Position numbers and translations under genes: made by a program | Shown here: positions 17,125-25,660 of the stretch, piece by piece | Layout: every line of letters starts with the position of its first letter | Position numbering within the stretch: position 1 is the first letter of the stretch | Source: Terriglobia bacterium | GTDB lineage: Bacteria > Acidobacteriota > Vicinamibacteria > Vicinamibacterales > CAVVIG01 | Length of the DNA stretch: 64,000 nt | NCBI GenBank assembly: GCA_020073005.1 | Contig: JAIQFX010000010.1 | Coordinates: 27,579 to 91,578 of the forward strand | Reading direction: 5' to 3' | Notes under the pieces: generated by a model | Databases searched by the model: none | Told to the model about the DNA's origin: nothing | Seen by the model: the letters and a program-made list of their open reading frames with translations, nothing else

Positions 17125-18588
17125 ATGGCGAGATATCGTCTGCCGAGCCTGTCAAGAACGTTGGGGCTGTTCGGCGTGCCGGCGGCGCTGGTGCTTGGCC
17201 TCGCGAGCGTCGCGACGCGCGCGCAGGCGCCCGCGACGTCAAGCGACGTCACGTTCTCGAAAGACATCGCGCCGATCCTGCAGCGCAGCTGCCAGGAATG
17301 CCATCACCCGGACGGCGTCGCGCCGATGTCGCTCGTCACCTACGAGGAAGCGCGGCCGTGGGCGCGCTCGATGAAAGCGCGGACGGCGCTGCGCAGCCAG
17401 CGCGGCGCGATGCCGCCGTTCTTCGTCGAGAAGAACATCGGCATCCAGAAGTTCAAGCACGATCCGTCGCTCAGCGACGAGGAGATCGCCAAGGTCGCCA
17501 AGTGGGCCGACAGCGGCGCGCCGCGCGGCAATCCCGCCGACATGCCGAAGCCGCTGCAGTTCGATGGCGCGGACAAGTGGACGATCGGCGAGCCGGATCT
17601 GATCCTGCGATCGAAGGACGTGATCGTGCCCGCGATCGGACCGGATCGCTGGGGCGACGTCGGCATGGTCCCGACGGGTCTCACTGAAGATCGCTACGTC
17701 TCCGCCGTCGAGGTGCGCGAAGTCAACGACGTGCCGCGCGGCAACGGGACGTCGACCGTCGGCGGGCGCTACGTCTTCCACCACATGACGTACTCGAGCG
17801 TCGTCGAAGGCGAGCGCGGCGGCAGCGGCGCCGACGAGGGCGGCAGCAGCTGGCCGATCCACGAAGTCGGGCGCAACGCCGACATCTTTCCGCCGGAAGC
17901 GGGACGCCTGCTCGCCGCGCACTCGTCGCTCGCGCTGAGCGCGGGCCATCTCCACTCGAACGGCCGCGAGACGAAAGCGCATCTCGAGTTCGCGTTCAAG
18001 TTCTTCCCGAAGGGCTACAAGCCGACCTACAAGCGGTCGAGCGTGCGGCTCGGCAACGGCATCGACATCGACGTGCGGCCGAATGAAAGCGGCCAGGAGC
18101 TGCACGCGTACTACGTGCTGCCGGAGCACACCAAATACATCACGTTCGAGCCGCACCTCCACGCGCCGGGCGTGCGCATGTGCCTCGAGGCGATCTGGGG
18201 CCACAACATCCAGACGCTCAACTGCGTCGGCTACGACCACAACTGGGTGAAGCAGTACGTCTACGACGATGACGCCGCGCCGCTGCTGCCGAAGGGGACG
18301 ATCGTCCATTTGATCGGCTTCCTCGACACGACGGCCGCGAACAAGAATCCCGTCGATCCGCGGAACTGGGCGGGCGGTGGACGCCGTTCGGTCTCGAACA
18401 TGTTCATCGACCTCGGCTACTCCGTGTCGCTGACCGAAGAACAGTTCCAGGCGGAGATGGCGAAGCGGCGGAAGCTGATGAAGAGCCGGAACGACTATGA
18501 CATTGGTTGCCCTCTCTGCTGGGCACCTCCATCGGCTGTGCCCACGCAGTCGACGGCGCAGAGCGGCAAGCAGGAAATTAAGAATTAG
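17125..18588 (+). CDS. Exported cytochrome c fused to PHM-like copper monooxygenase domains
   Basis: I use the ATG at 17125, preceded by AGGAGGG; the longer frame has no ribosome site. The 487-residue protein has a signal peptide, then a cytochrome c-like domain with CQECH at 56-60 and DIAPILQ before it. Two beta domains follow that keep the ligand pattern of ascorbate-dependent copper monooxygenases (PHM/DBH): His-His at 219-220, HLH at 275-277, HLH at 344-346 and a Met at 426. The usual DEM around the Met is SNM here. A C-terminal GCPLCW pair may bind a metal or form a disulfide. The last residues (KQEIKN) come from an AT-rich repeat. It heads a cluster of exported proteins and has a paralogue at 53088. 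Substrate unknown. Confidence 0.8.
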   Translation: MARYRLPSLSRTLGLFGVPAALVLGLASVATRAQAPATSSDVTFSKDIAPILQRSCQECHHPDGVAPMSLVTYEEARPWARSMKARTALRSQRGAMPPFFVEKNIGIQKFKHDPSLSDEEIAKVAKWADSGAPRGNPADMPKPLQFDGADKWTIGEPDLILRSKDVIVPAIGPDRWGDVGMVPTGLTEDRYVSAVEVREVNDVPRGNGTSTVGGRYVFHHMTYSSVVEGERGGSGADEGGSSWPIHEVGRNADIFPPEAGRLLAAHSSLALSAGHLHSNGRETKAHLEFAFKFFPKGYKPTYKRSSVRLGNGIDIDVRPNESGQELHAYYVLPEHTKYITFEPHLHAPGVRMCLEAIWGHNIQTLNCVGYDHNWVKQYVYDDDAAPLLPKGTIVHLIGFLDTTAANKNPVDPRNWAGGGRRSVSNMFIDLGYSVSLTEEQFQAEMAKRRKLMKSRNDYDIGCPLCWAPPSAVPTQSTAQSGKQEIKN

Positions 18589-18650
18589 GAATTAAGAATT
18601 GGGAATCAGGAATCAAGAGGCTGAAAACTGAAAGCCGAGAGCTGAAAGCT
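18572..18650. repeat. AT-rich degenerate direct repeats
   Basis: The 3' end of the copper monooxygenase-like gene and the spacer after it contain repeated units AATTAAGAATT, GGAATTAAGAATTGGGAATC and GGAATC, then CTGAAAACTGAAAG and GAGCTGAAAGC. Composition is far below the genome average. The upstream stop codon lies inside this block. Confidence 0.65.
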
Positions 18651-18652
18651 AT

Positions 18653-19570
18653 ATGAAGCGATTGTTGTTTGCTGCGCTTCTGGCGTTCGTGTGCTTCGGG
18701 ATCACGAGCGCGCAGATGCGGTTCACGTACTCGAGCGGGCAGATCATCGCGCCGGCCTACGAAGGCTGGCGGACCGAAGCCGATGGATCGCTGACGATGG
18801 TCTTCGGGTACATGAATGAGAACTGGCAGGAAGAGTTCGACATTCCGATCGGCCCCGACAACAACATCGAGCCGGGCGGACCCGATCAAGGGCAGCCGAC
18901 GCACTTCTATCCGCGGCGCAATCCGTTTCTCTTCACGATCAAGATCCCGAAGGACTTCGGCGACAAGGAACTGATCTGGACGCTGAAGACGCACGGCAAG
19001 GTCGAGAAGGCGTACGCGTCGCTGAAGAACGACTACATCATCGACAACCAGGTGATCTCGACCGAGGTCGGCGGCGACTTCGGCAGCCTGCGCGACGAGC
19101 TGCGGACGAACATTCCGCCGGAGCTCAAGGTCGACGGCGAGAAGAAGCGGAGCGTGAAGGCCGGCGCGCCGCTGATGCTGTCGGCGTTCGCGAAGGATCC
19201 GGACAATATTCCCGCGCGGCGAGGGCGCGGCGGGCCGCCGGCGCCGACGATGACGCCGGGCGCGCTGTATCGGGCGCCGTCATCGTTGGTACCCGCGAGC
19301 GGACCTGGACTGCGGCTGTCGTGGATCGTGTACCGCGGCAAGGCGAGCGACGTGACGTTCAGCCCCGAGCAGATGAAGACGTGGACCGACACGCGCGCGT
19401 ACGCGAACTCGCCGTGGTCGCCGCCGTACTTCATCCCCGAGCCGCCGCCGGACAACAAGTGGATCACGCAGGTGACGTTCAGCGAGCCGGGGACCTACGT
19501 CCTCCGCGCGGTCGCCAGCGACGGCGCGATCTTCACGTACGACAATGTGACGGTGATGGTAACGAAATAA
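18653..19570 (+). CDS. Exported protein of unknown function in the redox cluster
   Basis: A 305-residue protein with a signal peptide (1-20, ending TSAQ). Beta-rich regions follow, including MVFGYMNENWQEEFDIPIGPDNN, PRRNPFLFTIKIPKDFGDKEL and WTLKTHGKVEKAYASL, and a C-terminal part resembling an Ig/PKD-like fold (FSEPGTYVLRAVASDGAIFTYDNV). I recognise it only as an exported type common in Acidobacteriota. It sits between the cytochrome/copper monooxygenase-like gene and the cupin gene and probably shares their transcript. Confidence 0.65.
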   Translation: MKRLLFAALLAFVCFGITSAQMRFTYSSGQIIAPAYEGWRTEADGSLTMVFGYMNENWQEEFDIPIGPDNNIEPGGPDQGQPTHFYPRRNPFLFTIKIPKDFGDKELIWTLKTHGKVEKAYASLKNDYIIDNQVISTEVGGDFGSLRDELRTNIPPELKVDGEKKRSVKAGAPLMLSAFAKDPDNIPARRGRGGPPAPTMTPGALYRAPSSLVPASGPGLRLSWIVYRGKASDVTFSPEQMKTWTDTRAYANSPWSPPYFIPEPPPDNKWITQVTFSEPGTYVLRAVASDGAIFTYDNVTVMVTK

Positions 19571-19619
19571 ACCACGGAGGACACGGGGGACCTCCGTGCC
19601 CTCCGTGTCCTCTGTGGTT
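19570..19619. repeat. Dispersed repeat family A forming a hairpin
   Basis: AACCACGGAGGACACGG (19570-19586) pairs with CCGTGTCCTCTGTGGTT (19603-19619), with 16 of 17 matches, enclosing a third partial copy. The left arm begins within the stop codon of the upstream gene. It may act as an attenuator or an RNA-stabilising element between two genes of one cluster. Confidence 0.7.
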
Positions 19620-19640
19620 CATTTCTTTCGGAGGAATGAA

Positions 19641-20081
19641 ATGGGCTTGAAACCAGGTTTGTCGCGCGTCAAGGTTATGACTTCGATCGTTGTCGTCGGC
19701 GCGATGGTGTGGATCGTCGGCCAACGCGTCAACGGTCAGGGCACGCAGAGCCTGTTCACGGGCGGGACGCCTTCGTCTGTCGACGCGACGGCGGTTCGCA
19801 CGACGCGGCTCAAGTTCGCGGCGGGGAGCCGGTCGAACTGGCACAGCCACTCGTGGGGCCAGTTGCTCATGATCGAAGAAGGCAAGGCCCGCACGCAGGT
19901 GCGCGGCGGTCCGGTGCAGGAGATGTTGCCGGGCCAGCCGTGGTGGACCGCGGCGGGCGTCGAGCACTGGCACGGCGCGGCGCCGGATCAGAGCGCGCTG
20001 CAGCTCACGATCTACGAAGGCACGGTGAAGTGGCTCGAGCCGGTGAGCGACAAGGAGTACCTGGCGGCATCCAAGAAATGA
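19641..20081 (+). CDS. Exported cupin-domain protein
   Basis: I chose the ATG at 19641, which has GGAGG seven bases upstream (146 residues). An N-terminal hydrophobic segment (about 10-27) serves as signal or anchor. The cupin barrel shows SNWHSHSWGQLLMIEEG and, further on, WWTAAGVEHWHGAAP, giving His residues for a metal site. Its stop overlaps the next start (ATGA), so it is translationally coupled with the PQQ/cytochrome protein. It probably acts in the periplasm on the same pathway; the substrate is unknown. Confidence 0.85.
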   Translation: MGLKPGLSRVKVMTSIVVVGAMVWIVGQRVNGQGTQSLFTGGTPSSVDATAVRTTRLKFAAGSRSNWHSHSWGQLLMIEEGKARTQVRGGPVQEMLPGQPWWTAAGVEHWHGAAPDQSALQLTIYEGTVKWLEPVSDKEYLAASKK

Positions 20082-21952
20082 ACTTCGCTCGCCTGAAAGG
20101 CTCGCGCTACAACTCAGGTCTCGTAGGGCGAGCCTTTCAGGCGAGCCTCTCCGTCGGTCTCCTCGCCTTTCTCGTAGGGCGAGCCTTTCAGGCGAGCCCT
20201 TCGGCAGTACCTCAGTCTCCTGATGGCGCGGCGATCTTCGCGAGCAACTGCGCGTCGTGTCACGACGGCGCGGCCGGTTCGCGCGCGCCCAGTCCAGAAA
20301 TTCTCAAGCAGCGATCGCCGGAAGCGATCCTCGCGGCGCTGACGGCCGGCGGGATGCGTCCGCAGGGCGGACGCCTGAGCGGCGCCCAGCGGCGCGCGGT
20401 CGCCGAGTACCTCAGCGGCAAAGCGTTCGGCTCGGACATCACCGGCGCGCGAATTGGAAAATGTACCGCGCCGGCTGCGCCGCTCTCCAATCCAGCGTCA
20501 TCTCCGTCATGGCTCGGCTGGTCGCCCAACATTACTAATACGCGCTTCCAGCCCGCGAGCCAGGCCGGCATGACGGCCGAGCAGGTCGGCACGCTCTCGC
20601 TCAAGTGGGCGTTCGGATTTCCCGACGCGACGTCCGCCTGGTCGCAGCCGACCGTCGCGAGCGGCCGCGTGTTCGTCGGCAGCCAGAACGGGACCGTGTA
20701 CTCGCTCGACGCGAAGTCCGGCTGCATCTACTGGACGTTCACCGCGAAGAGCGGCGTGCGGACGGCGCTGTCGTTTGGCGCCCGTGATCAACGTGACGGC
20801 GGATACGCCGTCTACTTCGGCGACACCGGCGCGAACGTCTACGCGCTCGACGCGGCGACGGGGCGCGAGCTCTGGTCGCGGCGGCTCGACGAGCATCCGT
20901 ACGCGCGCATCACCGGATCGCCGACGCTCTATCAGGATCGACTGTTCGTGCCCGTGTCGTCGATGGAAGAGACGGCGGCGAGCCAGCAGGGCTACGAGTG
21001 CTGCAGGTTCCGCGGCAGTCTCAGCGCCCTCGACGCGAAGACCGGCGCCATCGCCTGGCAGACGTACATGGTGCCGCCGGCGCAGGCGGCGGGGAAGAAC
21101 GCCGCCGGCGTCGCGCTGTGGGGGCCATCGGGCGTCGGCATCTGGTCCGCGCCGACGATCGACGCGAAGCGCGGCGTCGTGTACGCGGGAACCGGCAACA
21201 CGTACAGCGCGCCGGCGCAGCCGACGGCGGACGCTATCGTCGCGTTCGACCTGAAGAGCGGCGCGATCAAGTGGATCAAACAGTTCACGTCGGGCGACGT
21301 GTTCGGCTGCCGCGCCGGGAGCGCGAACTGCGGCGAGAAGGCCGGACCGGATTTCGATCTCGGCACGCCGCCGATGCTGGCGACGCTGCCCGACGGCCGC
21401 GACGTCATCGTCGCCGCGCAGAAGTCGGGGAACGCGTTCGCGATCGATCCGGACAAAGAGGGTGCGCAGCTCTGGCAGTATCACGCCGGCGAGGGATCCA
21501 TCTGGGGCGGCATCCAGTGGGGCGCGGCGGTCGACGGCGATCGCGCGTACTTTCCCGTGTCGGACATTCGAACGCCGAAGCCCGGCGGACTGCACGGCGT
21601 GAATCTCACGACGGGGGAGCGCGCGTGGTATTTCCCGCCGCCGCCGGTGAAGTGCGCGGCGGGGACGGGCTGCAGCGCCGCGCTGATTTCCGCGCCGACG
21701 CTGATTCCCGGCGTGCTGTTTTCAGGATCGAACGACGGCGCGCTGCGGGCGCATTCGACGAAGGACGGGTCGGTGCTCTGGGAGTTCGACACCAACCGCG
21801 AGTTCGAGACGCTCAACGGCGTCCGCGCGGGCGGCGGCGCGATTCAAGGTCCAGGGCCGACGATCGCCGGCGGCATGCTGTATCTGAATTCAGGCTACGG
21901 CGATCATCTCGGCCGGCCGGGAAACGTGCTCCTCGCGTTCGAGGTTCAGTAG
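20078..21952 (+). CDS. Exported cytochrome c / PQQ-type beta-propeller dehydrogenase
   Basis: A 624-residue protein that begins at the ATG overlapping the cupin stop. A cytochrome c domain (about 46-115, CASCH at 58-62) precedes an eight-bladed quinoprotein propeller (about 145-620) with repeated tryptophan-docking blades such as VFVGSQNGTVYSLDAKSG, VYFGDTGANVYALDAATG and VYAGTGNTYS, and an adjacent Cys-Cys pair (YECCRF) as seen in PQQ alcohol dehydrogenases. The order cytochrome-then-propeller resembles polyvinyl-alcohol-dehydrogenase-like enzymes. The first 40 residues are odd: the DNA contains one inverted and two direct copies of a dispersed repeat, giving VGRAFQAS twice in the signal region. 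Confidence 0.85.
   Translation: MNFARLKGSRYNSGLVGRAFQASLSVGLLAFLVGRAFQASPSAVPQSPDGAAIFASNCASCHDGAAGSRAPSPEILKQRSPEAILAALTAGGMRPQGGRLSGAQRRAVAEYLSGKAFGSDITGARIGKCTAPAAPLSNPASSPSWLGWSPNITNTRFQPASQAGMTAEQVGTLSLKWAFGFPDATSAWSQPTVASGRVFVGSQNGTVYSLDAKSGCIYWTFTAKSGVRTALSFGARDQRDGGYAVYFGDTGANVYALDAATGRELWSRRLDEHPYARITGSPTLYQDRLFVPVSSMEETAASQQGYECCRFRGSLSALDAKTGAIAWQTYMVPPAQAAGKNAAGVALWGPSGVGIWSAPTIDAKRGVVYAGTGNTYSAPAQPTADAIVAFDLKSGAIKWIKQFTSGDVFGCRAGSANCGEKAGPDFDLGTPPMLATLPDGRDVIVAAQKSGNAFAIDPDKEGAQLWQYHAGEGSIWGGIQWGAAVDGDRAYFPVSDIRTPKPGGLHGVNLTTGERAWYFPPPPVKCAAGTGCSAALISAPTLIPGVLFSGSNDGALRAHSTKDGSVLWEFDTNREFETLNGVRAGGGAIQGPGPTIAGGMLYLNSGYGDHLGRPGNVLLAFEVQ
20087..20198. repeat. Dispersed repeat family B: one inverted and two direct copies in a signal-peptide region
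   Basis: CTCGTAGGGCGAGCCTTTCA with GGCGAGCC after it occurs identically at 20120-20147 and 20171-20198 (28 bp each, 51 bp apart, so the frame is kept). The core appears inverted at 20087-20104. All three lie within the first 40 codons of the PQQ/cytochrome gene. The GCTCGCGCTACAAC element next to them also occurs in the tandem array at 29330. Confidence 0.85.
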
Positions 21953-22017
21953 GGGAGCGGGCGCCTCACGATGCTCTTGACCTCGGCGGAGGCTGTCTTT
22001 CCGTTGGGCGGAGCGGA

Positions 22018-24009
22018 TCATTGGTTCACGAGGCGGAGACCAGCTTCAGCGCCAGCGCCTCTGTCTTCGAGAACGATGCCGAACGTCTGCGGGCGTTCGT
22101 TTCTGGGATTTCGAGGTCCTGGAACGTCGGCGCCGTGCACGACGACAGCTATCTTCTTCTCATCCTGGCTGCCAAGGCGCTTCAGTCTCACCGGATACGG
22201 CTTGGTCGGCACGCCTCTCTGGCGGCTCTCTTGTATCTGCTCGTACAGGTTCTTGCTCCCATCGTCAGCGAGCAGATCAACAAACCTCTGCCCCTTCAGC
22301 ACAGGTAAGCTCGGTTCCTTGGACGCGAAGCCGAGGAGTTTTGCAAACGCCTCGTTGTAGTCCACGAATTTATTATCGGCGCCGACGTGGCAGTACGCGA
22401 CAGGCGCGTTCTCCATGACGGTCGCCACATTCTTGAACGCGAGTTCCTGCTCGTTCAATCGCAACCCGTAATCGGCGATGACCAGCAGGGTAACGAGCAG
22501 AACTGAGAACCACGCACCTCCAGTCACTGCTGCCAGCCATGAAGTGCGTCGCTGGAACTCGGAGAGGTCCATCTTCGAATACAACAACGAGACACGTTGC
22601 CCGGGACCCTGATTCTTGTCAGGCGGTACACCTGTCGGGATAGAGAACACGAGCGGTCCCTGGCCTGCGCCAGACCCTTCATAGACGTGTAGTTTGCCGA
22701 ACACCTCAGACGAGTCCGACTCAGACTTGAGCGCTCTCTTCAGCAGCTCCTGGTCAGCTTCGGAATAGCCGAATCCGAGAAGATGGGAAATCACTTGACT
22801 CGGTGTCGGGTCCACCGGGTCGCCGCAACCAGTGGAATCGCAACGCACCTTGTAGACGTCACCGCCGAAGTCGTCAATACGCCGACGCACTGCACTTTCG
22901 GCCGACCGGCTCAACCGAAGGTCGAGGCAAATGATCGCGTCGTCGGACCCCCCGTTAATCGCCTTTACCCGATGGCATAACGTCTTGACGAAGCCGTTCC
23001 CGCCGAGGTCGATGTACAGGCGTGTCGCGTAAAAGAATCCGCCGACGGTCGTTCCAGACGGAATGAACTTTATCGTCTGCTCAAAATACGGTCGGCCAGG
23101 GAAGAACGTAGTCGGTTCGAATTGCCGCTGGTAGTAGTCGCGCTGCTCCGTCCAGCTCGGGCCCCGTTCCATTTCACAGATTCGAATCACGCCGGTCCGA
23201 CTGATCGCATAGGCCTGGATCGGCTTCAGCTGGTCTGAACCTTTTTCGACGATCGGGCTATCCTGGAAATCGCACAGCAATTTCGCGACGGATTGTGTCC
23301 ACCGAATGTCGTTCACGACGATCGCGTCGGTCGTCGACAGCTCGGCGGATGGATAAGCGCTGACCTCGCCGTTGAGTGACTTGCGGAGCGCGTTCTGAGG
23401 CACGAACAGGAATCCCTCATGCTGATCGGTCAGGAAGAATCGCCCCTTACGCCAGATAACGTCGAGAGTCTTGTCGATCTCAGAAATGGCAGCGCTATCA
23501 ACTTGTTCTAGTCGCCGCCTTACAGATTCCACGAGTGGCTGACTCGTCACATCCTTGTCGATCTCATCGTTCAAGCCGGCAAGCAGAAACCCTTCCAGTC
23601 CCTTGAATGTCTCTGGCGTTGGCTCCTGCGTTTCACTCAGCGCCTTTAGCAGCGCGCCGCTCGTCGTGGAAGTGCGGCTCCACAGCTCGTACGTCAGGAC
23701 GCCGGCGAATATGACCAGAATTGCTCCAAAGATCCTGAGAACCCTCGGGCTGTCGATGAATGTCCACCGGAACACCGCTCGAAAGCCTTCTCGGAACAGA
23801 CTTCGAAACGGCTTGAGGAGGACGCCGATAAACGGCGTAAGTAAGTTGATGTGCATGGCTTGAGTTCGAGCGGCCGTAGATTGTACTGAAACCGTCCGGT
23901 CTTCAAGAGATTTCACGACCCATTTCGCGGCCGAACTGATGCTGGTGCTAATGACGGACGTGATTCCCAAGACAACGTCGAAGCCATCGATGCTGAGCGC
24001 GGTAGCCAA
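22018..24009 (-). CDS. Lone PAS-domain membrane sensor-like protein with large extracytoplasmic domain
   Basis: About 663 residues if the TTG at 24009 is used; an ATG at 23856 (residue 52) is an alternative, and neither has a clear ribosome site. A transmembrane helix (about 91-108) is followed by an extracytoplasmic domain of roughly 400 residues that I do not recognise, a second helix (about 508-530, AWFSVLLVTLLVIADYGL), and a C-terminal PAS domain (about 540-645; VMENAPVAYCHVGADNKFVD, YNEAFAKLLGF). It ends there: no kinase, cyclase, EAL or methyl-accepting output is present, and no partner gene is adjacent. Base composition is visibly lower in GC than its neighbours, which suggests transfer or a relaxed accessory gene. 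Confidence 0.75.
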   Translation of the reverse strand: MATALSIDGFDVVLGITSVISTSISSAAKWVVKSLEDRTVSVQSTAARTQAMHINLLTPFIGVLLKPFRSLFREGFRAVFRWTFIDSPRVLRIFGAILVIFAGVLTYELWSRTSTTSGALLKALSETQEPTPETFKGLEGFLLAGLNDEIDKDVTSQPLVESVRRRLEQVDSAAISEIDKTLDVIWRKGRFFLTDQHEGFLFVPQNALRKSLNGEVSAYPSAELSTTDAIVVNDIRWTQSVAKLLCDFQDSPIVEKGSDQLKPIQAYAISRTGVIRICEMERGPSWTEQRDYYQRQFEPTTFFPGRPYFEQTIKFIPSGTTVGGFFYATRLYIDLGGNGFVKTLCHRVKAINGGSDDAIICLDLRLSRSAESAVRRRIDDFGGDVYKVRCDSTGCGDPVDPTPSQVISHLLGFGYSEADQELLKRALKSESDSSEVFGKLHVYEGSGAGQGPLVFSIPTGVPPDKNQGPGQRVSLLYSKMDLSEFQRRTSWLAAVTGGAWFSVLLVTLLVIADYGLRLNEQELAFKNVATVMENAPVAYCHVGADNKFVDYNEAFAKLLGFASKEPSLPVLKGQRFVDLLADDGSKNLYEQIQESRQRGVPTKPYPVRLKRLGSQDEKKIAVVVHGADVPGPRNPRNERPQTFGIVLEDRGAGAEAGLRLVNQ

Positions 24010-24068
24010 CTAGTTGACCGCGTTGGTCAACCGATTGACCCTTACTGCTGTCGCAGAGAGAACCGTGT

Positions 24069-24200
24069 TCATGGCCGCAGGACAGTCGCCCGCGGGCGGG
24101 TTCGCTTGTTCCTTCGCAACGGTAGCGAATCCTCGAAGATGTGCGTCATGGGCTGGCCGGCTTCGAGATAGGTGAGCAACGTCTGACGCGGCACACGGCT
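24069..24200 (-). pseudogene. Remnant of a DUF433-type antitoxin-like gene
   Basis: Read leftwards, a frame without a start encodes SRVPRQTLLTYLEAGQPM, then THIFED and a stop at 24069. The part RVPxQTLxxYLEAG is what the DUF433 family shows near its N- to mid-region (usually RVPVxTLFDYLEGG), and the rest diverges. It sits between the PAS protein and the rhodanese gene. The match is short, so the call is tentative. Confidence 0.35.
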
Positions 24201-24211
24201 ACGGCGGCTAC

Positions 24212-25069
24212 CTACTTAATCAGCGCCACTGGCAGGTCCGGACTATTTCCCCATTCTTCCCACGCGCCGTAATAGTTGCGCAGGCGGTCGTAGCCGATGA
24301 GGTGCAGCGCGAAGAGATCGACCGACGAGCGATGGCCAACCTGGCAGTAGGCGATCACCTCGTGTGACGGCAGAATGCCGCGCGATTCGTACAGCCGGCG
24401 GATCTCGTCGGCCGGCTTGAACGTCTTGCGCGTCGGATCGAGCAGATCCTCCCAATAGACCGGCACCGCGGACGGGATCGTGCCGGGACGCTTGCTGTTT
24501 CGCGTATCGCTGCCGTCCATCTCGCCCAGCGTCCGCGCGTCCACGATACGTATGTCGCGCGTGTCGGGCTTCCCGATGGACGCGACGACTTCGGCGGCCG
24601 TCGCCACCCAGCGTGGATCAGCTTTCGGCGTGAACGCGGCGCCTGCCACGCTCGGGACGGCAGTCGTCGTGACGCGATGCTCGGCGCTCCACGTGATCCA
24701 GCCGCCGTCCATCAGCGCGACGTTGGCGTGGCCGTAGTAATTGAGGATCCACCACAGGCGGCTCGCGTAGAGACCGCCACGCTCGTCGTACGCAATCACG
24801 CGCGTGCGATTCGAAATCCCGAGCCGCGCCATCATCGCGGCAAACACCTCGGGCGCGGGCACGAACGTCGGCGCGTTCTTCGGATCGCGAATGGACTCGG
24901 GATCGAGCGCGACCGCCTCAGGCACGTGGCCGTCCGCGTATCCCGCGCGCCGCATGTCGACGATGCGCACGTCAGCGTCGCGGCCGTGAGCGGCGACCCA
25001 CTCGGTGTCCACCAGCTGCTCGGGATGCGCGTAGCCGACGGCGGCGGCGAGCAGAAGAGTGCTCAACAT
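24212..25069 (-). CDS. Exported thiosulfate/3-mercaptopyruvate sulfurtransferase (tandem rhodanese)
   Basis: A 285-residue protein with a signal peptide (about 1-14) and two rhodanese domains. The first, non-catalytic domain contains VRIVDMRRAGYADGHVPEA and ends near WITWSAEH. The second has IRIVDARTLGEM and the catalytic loop YCQVGHRSS with Cys242. Substrate preference between thiosulfate and mercaptopyruvate cannot be read safely from CQVGHRS. The start lies 12 bp after the stop of the broken ParE frame on the same strand. Confidence 0.9.
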   Translation of the reverse strand: MLSTLLLAAAVGYAHPEQLVDTEWVAAHGRDADVRIVDMRRAGYADGHVPEAVALDPESIRDPKNAPTFVPAPEVFAAMMARLGISNRTRVIAYDERGGLYASRLWWILNYYGHANVALMDGGWITWSAEHRVTTTAVPSVAGAAFTPKADPRWVATAAEVVASIGKPDTRDIRIVDARTLGEMDGSDTRNSKRPGTIPSAVPVYWEDLLDPTRKTFKPADEIRRLYESRGILPSHEVIAYCQVGHRSSVDLFALHLIGYDRLRNYYGAWEEWGNSPDLPVALIK

Positions 25070-25081
25070 ACGTAACCTGCC

Positions 25082-25379
25082 TCAGAGGCCGAGGAGCGCC
25101 TCGATATCCTGACTGCCTCGAAGTACCCGCAAGATCCGCACGTCGTCCGCCTCGATTCGATAAGCGATGACGTATTCGCCAACTGGGAATGTGCGAATGC
25201 CCGGATGGAGGTCCTCGTCGCGCGATCGGCCCATGAATGGCTGTCGTTCCAACAGGAGGAATCGGTGAGTCAGCGATTCAATGAGTCGATCGGCGATGTC
25301 GGCTACAGCTCTCGGTTGCGACGTAGTACCAAATGCGGTCGAGGTCGTTTTCGGCCTCTGATGCGAGGCGGCGTTCCAT
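25082..25379 (-). pseudogene. ParE/RelE-type toxin gene, frameshifted
   Basis: From the ATG at 25379 the frame reads MERRLASEAENDLDRIWYYV and ATES, then soon meets a stop. In another frame, from about 25320 onward, it continues with ADIADRLIESLTHRF, LLLERQPFMGRSRDEDLHPG, IRTFPVGEYVIAYRIEADDV and RILRVLRGSQDIEALLGL to a stop at 25082. Together they make a full ParE toxin (about 98 residues) disrupted by a one-base gain (or two-base loss) between roughly 25303 and 25322. The total length (298 nt) confirms the shift. The ATG overlaps the ParD stop by one base, the normal coupling of parDE. Confidence 0.8.
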
Positions 25380-25660
25380 TAACGCGACGTGGTATGGTCT
25401 GCGGCAAGCCTGGCGCGCCCTCGCTGTTTCACACGTTCCGCAAGCGCCTTCATGGACTCCTCGGTGATGGGGATCCCTTCACCACGGGCCAGCGAGGCTT
25501 CGGCTTCATCCAGCGCGGCGAGGATTTCAAAACGTCTGCGCTCGCGCTCCTCCCAGAGGGACAGCGCCTCTCGCACGGCGTCTTCCTCGCCGCGGAATCG
25601 GCCGCTTTCGATCGCCTGCCGCACGAACGCTTGCTGGTCTGCAGTGAGCTCGACCTTCAT
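25379..25660 (-). CDS. parD: ParD-type ribbon-helix-helix antitoxin
   Basis: A 93-residue protein: MKVELTADQQAFVRQAIESG, then RFRGEEDAVREALSLWEE, is the ParD/CopG ribbon-helix-helix DNA-binding N-terminus, followed by a charged C-terminal tail (DEAEASLARGEGIPITEESM) that would wrap the toxin. Its stop overlaps the start of the downstream ParE frame by 1 bp. With the toxin broken, the antitoxin may survive only as a regulator or because it neutralises another ParE elsewhere (inference). Confidence 0.88.
   Translation of the reverse strand: MKVELTADQQAFVRQAIESGRFRGEEDAVREALSLWEERERRRFEILAALDEAEASLARGEGIPITEESMKALAERVKQRGRARLAADHTTSR

Noticed and set aside
19709..20077. Longer N-terminus for the PQQ/cytochrome protein
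   Set aside because: The extension overlaps the cupin gene in another frame and is low-complexity; the ATG at 20078 overlaps the cupin stop and leads into the signal region.
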